Position numbers and translations under genes: made by a program. The notes beneath the pieces were generated by a model. It was not told where the DNA came from, did no database searches, and saw only the letters and a list, made by a program, of their open reading frames with translations. From Bacteroidales bacterium (GTDB lineage Bacteria; Bacteroidota; Bacteroidia; Bacteroidales; JAIOZK01), in assembly GCA_021738625.1 (NCBI GenBank), contig JAIPBS010000030.1, forward strand, positions 1 to 46,878: DNA of 46,878 nt, in the 5' to 3' direction. Positions within the stretch are counted from its first letter, which is position 1. The number at the start of each line of letters is the position of its first letter. Below, piece by piece: positions 42,386 through 46,878 of this stretch.

Positions 42386-43519
42386 TTATCTTTTGCAACA
42401 GTAACGCATGCCCAGTATGCGTTCGTCTTCTTCTTTCATCGTGGGATAATCGATGTATCCCTTCTTTCCATTGGAATAAAAGGTACTGCAGTCCCAGTCG
42501 TTTAAGGGAGCATTCTTCTTGTATCGTTCTGCAAGATCCGGATTTGAAATGAACAGCCTTCCGAAAGCCACCAGGTCGGCATGGCCCGCTGAAATCACTT
42601 CTTCGGCCTTTTCAAAATCATATCCGCCGCAGGTGATTATGGTTCCGTTGTAATGTTTTCTGAAGTAAGCTGCTGCGTGTTTCATTTCTTGCGGAAGGTG
42701 AGCGGATTCCATAAAGGGCTCAACCAGATGTAAATAGGCCAGATTATATTGGTTCAGGCTCTTTACTGCATAGGTGAATGTTTTCTTTGGGTCCGAATCC
42801 GACATGTCCCCATGCGCACCCCCGGGTGACAGTCGAATGCCAACCCGCTCTTTACCGATTCGGTTGCATACCGCTTCAACCACTTCCTTCATGAAACGGC
42901 TGCGATTTTCGATAGAACCTCCGTAGCGGTCGGTTCTTTTGTTGGTGGCGTCCTGCAAAAACTGGTCGATCAGGTAGCCGTTCGCTCCGTGTATTTCCAC
43001 TCCGTCGAAACCGGCTTTGATTGCATTTACTGCGGCATCGGCATAATCGTTTGCCACTCCGGGTATCTCTTCAGTGAGAAGCGCCCTGGGAGTGACGGTT
43101 TCCAGTTTCTTGCCCCGGTACCGGATTTGCCCGTCTTCTTTAACAGCAGACGGAGCAACGGGCAATTGTTCATCCGGCTGGTAAACCGGATGGGAATGAC
43201 GGCCCACATGCCACAGTTGAAGAAAAATCCTTCCGCCATTTTTATGAACGGCTTCCGTTATTTTTTTCCAGCCCTTCACTTGATCTTTTGTAAAAATCCC
43301 GGGTGAATCGTTATAACCATATGCCTGTTGTGAGATCTGACTACCCTCCGAGATGATCAGCCCGGCTGAAGCCCGCTGGCTGTAATAGGTCTTCATCATT
43401 TTGTTGGGTACATTGCCCTTGCCCGCACGCTGCCTGGTGAGGGGCGCCATCACGAAACGATTGGGAAGTTCAAGTCCCGAAAGATCGTAGCTTTTGAGTA
43501 AAATGGATTTCCGGCTCAT
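42386..43519 (-). CDS. old yellow enzyme family alkene reductase
   Basis: 377 residues, an FMN TIM barrel. LELPNRFVMAPLTRQRAGKG and FLQLWHVGRHSHPVYQP (substrate pocket) are present, as is VEIHGANGYLIDQFLQDATN with the NADH:flavin oxidoreductase signature, then RTDRYGGSIENRSRFMKEVV and RLSPGGAHGDM. It reduces activated C=C bonds (enones, maleimides, nitro-esters) with NAD(P)H. NemA-type enzymes usually read HAANGYL; here Gly replaces the first Ala. Single gene with no obvious partner. Confidence 0.92.
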   Translation of the reverse strand: MSRKSILLKSYDLSGLELPNRFVMAPLTRQRAGKGNVPNKMMKTYYSQRASAGLIISEGSQISQQAYGYNDSPGIFTKDQVKGWKKITEAVHKNGGRIFLQLWHVGRHSHPVYQPDEQLPVAPSAVKEDGQIRYRGKKLETVTPRALLTEEIPGVANDYADAAVNAIKAGFDGVEIHGANGYLIDQFLQDATNKRTDRYGGSIENRSRFMKEVVEAVCNRIGKERVGIRLSPGGAHGDMSDSDPKKTFTYAVKSLNQYNLAYLHLVEPFMESAHLPQEMKHAAAYFRKHYNGTIITCGGYDFEKAEEVISAGHADLVAFGRLFISNPDLAERYKKNAPLNDWDCSTFYSNGKKGYIDYPTMKEEDERILGMRYCCKR

Positions 43520-43604
43520 AATGTATATATGTTTTTGATAAGGTGGTGGTTTTTGAAAATGTCAGCCTTTTTTTATATTCCCAGGGCAAAAATGTTGCCA
43601 CCGG

Positions 43605-44762
43605 CTAATAAACAATCAGTTTTTGTTGATTGTTTGATCCGTTCTCCGAAATTACGCTGAGCAGGTAAAATCCTCTCCCCAATCCCGAAATATCAATTTT
43701 GACCGAATATTCAGCCGCAATGCTTTGATCAAGGACCATTTTACCCATGCCGTTAAAAACCGAGATTTGATTGATGGGAGCCCCGGCCTGAATGATGATA
43801 TATTGATTTGCAGGATTGGGATAAATCATCAAAGGATTTCGGGCAAAATCCTCGTTTCTGCCTGAGAATACCGATATCCCTGCATAGTGGGCCAGCATGG
43901 CAACACAGGATTGCGTAATGCTTCGGGCCAGTTCCTGGTTGTTGGCCGAAGTACCCAGCACATCATTGTCTGTATGAATGTAATTGTTGAAATTGGGCGA
44001 GTCCCAGTCGAGGCAGTCGTTCAGGAAAATGGCCGGGAAATCACGATCCCAGAAAGATGCGTGATCGCTTGCACGTGCAAAGAATGATCCGGAGCCATTT
44101 GCAGTGGTCGTGTTCTCAACATACAGCTCAATGGCTTCTTGCAGGTCGTCGGCCATCCAGCCTGAAAAGCTGTTGATGGCATACCATATCTCGGGATCTT
44201 CGGTTCCGGTGGCCGAATGGGAGATCATATCCAGGTTGATCATGGCCAGGATGTTTTCATCGAAGATGGCTGCCTGTTCGGCATAATAAGCGCTTCCCAC
44301 CAATCCCAGCTCTTCACCTGAAAAGCATATGAAACGTACGCTTTTGTCGTAATCATGGAGGCATAGGGCCCTGGCGGCTTCCATAACACCGGCCGTGCCA
44401 GATGCATTGTCATCGGCGCCCGGCGCCCCGGATGCATATACGTCATAATGCCCACCGATGATGAAGGTTGAGTCAGGATGTTCCAGACCTGTTTTTTCCG
44501 CTACCACATTCGGGATCCAGTTATCTTTATAATGATGATAATAAACGGTATCAAAATCAAGCTGCTGGAAATAGCTGAACAGGTAATGCATGGCGGCGGT
44601 ATCTTCTGTGATGGAATATCTTTCCATGGAGGAAAGCGTTTCAATGTAGCTCCATATGCTGTCGGCATTCACATGATCAACCATTTGCTGGATGCGGGCA
44701 TCCTGGCTCCGGGCATGCAGAAACGCAACTGCGAAAACCATCGGTAGTAAAAATCTCTTCAT
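43605..44762 (-). CDS. secreted M28-family metallopeptidase with T9SS type A sorting domain
   Basis: 385 residues. A signal peptide (about 1-19, LPMVFAVAFLHARSQ) precedes the M28 domain (about 30-295), whose zinc ligands and catalytic acid are visible: His105 in IIGGHYDVYA, Asp117 in PGADDNASGTAG, Glu150/151 in CFSGEELGLVGSAYY, and Asp178 in INLDMI. The end (about 310-385, IYPNPANQYIIIQAG to QQKLIVY) is a T9SS type A C-terminal sorting domain, so it should be exported across the outer membrane and released or anchored at the surface. It is probably an aminopeptidase taking peptides from outside. Confidence 0.94.
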   Translation of the reverse strand: MKRFLLPMVFAVAFLHARSQDARIQQMVDHVNADSIWSYIETLSSMERYSITEDTAAMHYLFSYFQQLDFDTVYYHHYKDNWIPNVVAEKTGLEHPDSTFIIGGHYDVYASGAPGADDNASGTAGVMEAARALCLHDYDKSVRFICFSGEELGLVGSAYYAEQAAIFDENILAMINLDMISHSATGTEDPEIWYAINSFSGWMADDLQEAIELYVENTTTANGSGSFFARASDHASFWDRDFPAIFLNDCLDWDSPNFNNYIHTDNDVLGTSANNQELARSITQSCVAMLAHYAGISVFSGRNEDFARNPLMIYPNPANQYIIIQAGAPINQISVFNGMGKMVLDQSIAAEYSVKIDISGLGRGFYLLSVISENGSNNQQKLIVY

Positions 44763-44825
44763 AAATTTTCATTTGTTTACTAAAGGACAAAAACAAATGT
44801 TGCAGGGTTGTATGGTCTGCTGGAT

Positions 44826-45383
44826 TTACTGTCCAAGAACTTCGGCATCCACCCGGAAAACCGAATATATTTCGATATCATGATCCTGATCGATGAATTC
44901 GTCTGTTACCGTTTTCATGCGCAGATTGAATTCATTTTTTTTGATGTACTCCTTAAGATCTTCATCCGTGGTGTTCAGGCTAAGTTCATCGCCCACGTCA
45001 TCGGGGATGTCCTCTTTCCAAGCGATCAGGCTCTCCGAAAGCCCGTCGGCATTAATGTATATCTCGATCGATTTCAGGAATGAAAAGTCTTCCCCCTCCG
45101 GCATAAGAACGCTTAATTTGAGTGTTTTCAGATTGATCTCCTCCACTTTGTCTTTGCGGGTATCATTTACCTGGAATTTTTGCTCCGAATTCGTTTCGAT
45201 ATCCGGTGTAAAAATATTTATTGGCAGATCGATGCCGGAGGAAGCCGGGATGGTGACCTCCGAAGTATATTCAATATCGAATTGCGTAAGCTCGTCCACT
45301 TTGTCGCAGCCACTGTATAAAATGCCGGCCAAACCGATCATGATAAGCCAGGCCTGGATGTAGTGGTTCGTTGTTTTTATCAT
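44826..45383 (-). CDS. hypothetical lipoprotein
   Basis: 185 residues. The leader LIMIGLAGILYSGC ends in a lipobox (LYSGC), so it is predicted to be an envelope lipoprotein. The mature part is acidic and beta-rich (EYTSEVTIPASSGIDLPINI; LKTLKLSVLMPEGEDF; IEIYINADGLSESLIAWKED) and resembles no named family I recognise, though similar short beta-sandwich lipoproteins are common in Bacteroidota. It is 63 nt upstream of the M28 peptidase gene and may share its transcript. Confidence 0.75.
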   Translation of the reverse strand: MIKTTNHYIQAWLIMIGLAGILYSGCDKVDELTQFDIEYTSEVTIPASSGIDLPINIFTPDIETNSEQKFQVNDTRKDKVEEINLKTLKLSVLMPEGEDFSFLKSIEIYINADGLSESLIAWKEDIPDDVGDELSLNTTDEDLKEYIKKNEFNLRMKTVTDEFIDQDHDIEIYSVFRVDAEVLGQ

Positions 45384-45493
45384 AAGTATTTGTTTTCATA
45401 TGTTCTTTCAAAATAGATACCATACTCTTAAAACAACCTGATATTAACAAAGGCTTCACATTTTAGATCGAGTCTAAATAAACATTTTATTCG

Positions 45494-45501
45494 TATCTTT
45501 G
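45494..45501 (+). promoter_or_regulatory. possible -7 box before homogentisate dioxygenase
   Basis: TATCTTTG fits TAnnTTTG and lies 69 nt before the ATG, leaving a leader of about 60 nt. No TTG at -33 was found. Confidence 0.35.
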
Positions 45502-45570
45502 TCTATTGGGTAACAATACTAAAACCACATAATTAAACAACATTGAACATCAAACAATAAACTAACACGT

Positions 45571-46728
45571 ATGCCACATTATCACAAACTAGGTAAAATG
45601 CCGGCGAAACGCCACACCCAGTTTCACAAGCCCGACGGGGGGCTCTACTCGGAGCAGCTAGTTTCGACAGAAGGGTTTTCTGACCTGTATTCATTGACTT
45701 ATCATGTTTATGAGCCCACCCGTGTTACCGATATTGAAGACAGCTTTTCAATTGCTCCTGAGATAGCAGTGGAAAAAAATCTACAACACAGAAGTTTTCA
45801 GGGATTTGATGTAAAACCTGAAGCTGATTACATCAAAAGCCGGGTGCCCGTTCTGGTGAACAATGATCTGTACATCGAGCTGGCGGCGCCCACCAAGTCA
45901 ATGGCTGAATATTTTTTCAAAAACTCCCAGGCCACCGAGGTGATCTTTGTGCATGAAGGCGAAGGTACGCTGAGGACCATGTACGGCAACATCGAATTTG
46001 GTTATGGCGATCACCTGGTCATTCCCAGGGGGATCATTTACAAGATTGATTTCAAAAGCGATAAAAACCGACTGCTTATCGTTGAGTCTTTCAGTTATGT
46101 TCGTTTCCCTGACAGATATGTGAACCGGGCCGGGCAGTTGCTCGAGCATGCACCCTTTTACGAGCGCGACATCCGCAAACCCGAAAACCTGGAGACCCAT
46201 GATGAAAATGGCGATTTTAAGGTGATGATTAAAAGGGACGACCATATCTGGCCGTATCATTATCAAACCCATCCCTTCGATTTGATCGGCTGGGACGGGT
46301 TTCATTATCCATATGCATTTTCAATTCACGAATTCGAACCCATTACCGGACGCATTCATCAACCGCCGCCTGTACATCAAACTTTTGAAGGAAACAATTA
46401 CGTGATGTGCGCTTTTGTGCCGCGTCTCTACGATTATCATCCCAAATCCATTCCTGCCCCATACAACCACAGCAATGTGGATTCGGATGAGGTGCTTTAT
46501 TATGTGGAGGGTGATTTTATGAGCCGCAAGCATGTTACCCGCGGCATGATCTCCCTGCATCCGACAGGGATTCCGCATGGACCTCACCCGGGAATGGTTG
46601 AGAAAAGCATAGGCGCCAAAGAAACCAACGAACTGGCCGTGATGATCGATACTTTCAAGCCGTTGAGCTTGACAAAACAAGCCCTGGCAATTGAGGATCC
46701 GGAGTATTTTAAGAGTTGGGTAGACTAA
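45571..46728 (+). CDS. hmgA: homogentisate 1,2-dioxygenase
   Basis: 385 residues. A cupin-fold non-heme iron enzyme that opens the homogentisate ring to maleylacetoacetate in tyrosine and phenylalanine breakdown. Recognised from PHYHKLGKMPAKRHTQFHKP at the N-terminus, FVHEGEGTLRTMYGNIEFGY (central cupin), and the iron-site region NHSNVDSDEVLYYVEGDFMS and HPTGIPHGPHPG with conserved His and Glu residues. It is shorter than the human enzyme (about 445), as in other Bacteroidota. No other tyrosine-catabolic gene is visible in the window; the next element is an insertion sequence, so an operon may have been interrupted. Confidence 0.93.
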   Translation: MPHYHKLGKMPAKRHTQFHKPDGGLYSEQLVSTEGFSDLYSLTYHVYEPTRVTDIEDSFSIAPEIAVEKNLQHRSFQGFDVKPEADYIKSRVPVLVNNDLYIELAAPTKSMAEYFFKNSQATEVIFVHEGEGTLRTMYGNIEFGYGDHLVIPRGIIYKIDFKSDKNRLLIVESFSYVRFPDRYVNRAGQLLEHAPFYERDIRKPENLETHDENGDFKVMIKRDDHIWPYHYQTHPFDLIGWDGFHYPYAFSIHEFEPITGRIHQPPPVHQTFEGNNYVMCAFVPRLYDYHPKSIPAPYNHSNVDSDEVLYYVEGDFMSRKHVTRGMISLHPTGIPHGPHPGMVEKSIGAKETNELAVMIDTFKPLSLTKQALAIEDPEYFKSWVD

Positions 46729-46799
46729 GGTTATAAAGTTATATGAGTATCGCTAAAGGTGAACAAAAAAATCATTACCTTATGGCAAACATTTTTGCC

Positions 46800-46878
46800 A
46801 TGAATCTAATCAATTTTATCGAACAGTTTCCGGACGAGCTGTCTTGTAAGCTCAAATTCAAAGCCATGCGAGATGAAG
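46800..46878 (+). mobile_element. IS1595-family transposase, 5' end, cut by the window edge
   Basis: From ATG 46800 the frame encodes MNLINFIEQFPDELSCKLKF then KAMRDE, the N-terminus of IS1595-family transposases (form IxFxxxFPDExSCxxxFxxxR), which leads into a zinc-binding region beyond the window. The left end of the element probably lies in 46740-46799; GAGTATCGCTAAAGGTGAAC starting near 46745 is a plausible terminal inverted repeat, but the right end is not available to confirm it. Insertion is 71 nt downstream of the homogentisate dioxygenase stop. Confidence 0.75.

Noticed and set aside
1..46878. CRISPR array, prophage or defence island
   Set aside because: No regularly spaced repeats, phage structural genes or known defence proteins were seen.

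Overview
The window looks like chromosomal DNA from a Bacteroidota bacterium, probably an uncultured member of the Bacteroidales/Marinilabiliales side of the phylum. This is inferred from type IX secretion parts (a PorP/SprF protein, a PorE-like OmpA protein, and type A and type B C-terminal sorting domains), several matches to the Bacteroidota promoter form TTG-N20-TAnnTTTG, few Shine-Dalgarno sites, a DUF2851 gene, the zapA-[structured RNA]-rny order, and an E1 alpha/beta fusion. No tRNA, rRNA or CRISPR array was seen.

Layout. (1) 0-7.6 kb: a signalling block. It has the 3' remnant of one sensor gene, a periplasmic-binding/PAS sensor with no kinase, an overlapping binding-protein/PAS histidine kinase, an Rcp1-type response regulator, and a large hybrid kinase. 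Imperfect repeats lie in between. (2) 7.6-8.4 kb: a gene graveyard holding an ECF-sigma/adhesin chimera, the tail of a peptide transporter and the head of a cation antiporter, with a roughly 70-bp inverted repeat near its edges. (3) 8.2-12.5 kb, minus strand: a potassium-uptake operon (32-residue membrane miniprotein, TrkH, KtrB-like, TrkA) with a good promoter in front. (4) 12.7-24.1 kb: mostly transporters (POT, SNF, two AGCS, a CPA2 antiporter, a K+ channel), plus a helix-hairpin-helix protein, a methyltransferase and a broken GxxExxY gene between 42-bp inverted repeats. (5) 24.1-33.3 kb: housekeeping genes (DUF2851, coiled-coil protein, zapA, a 6S-like RNA, rny, a TPR lipoprotein, def, ruvX, dapD, a GT9 glycosyltransferase, tsaC-like, a nitrilase). 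(6) 33.4-46.9 kb: E1 fusion, S41 protease, a three-gene T9SS cluster, a dihydroorotate-dehydrogenase-like protein, an old-yellow-enzyme homologue, a secreted M28 peptidase, a lipoprotein, homogentisate dioxygenase, and the left end of an IS1595-type element at the edge.

Themes. Monovalent cation balance dominates 8-24 kb: K+ uptake, K+ efflux or channel, cation/proton exchange, and Na+-coupled amino-acid import. The most unusual items are the KdpF-like miniprotein coupled to TrkH, the T9SS mini-operon whose cargo is almost only a type B sorting domain, the rod-shaped RNA between zapA and rny with a 14 x 14 nt central bubble, and the dense gene debris near 8 kb. All calls come from reading the sequence without database searches. 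Family names rest on motif recognition, and residue ranges are approximate unless given as single positions.
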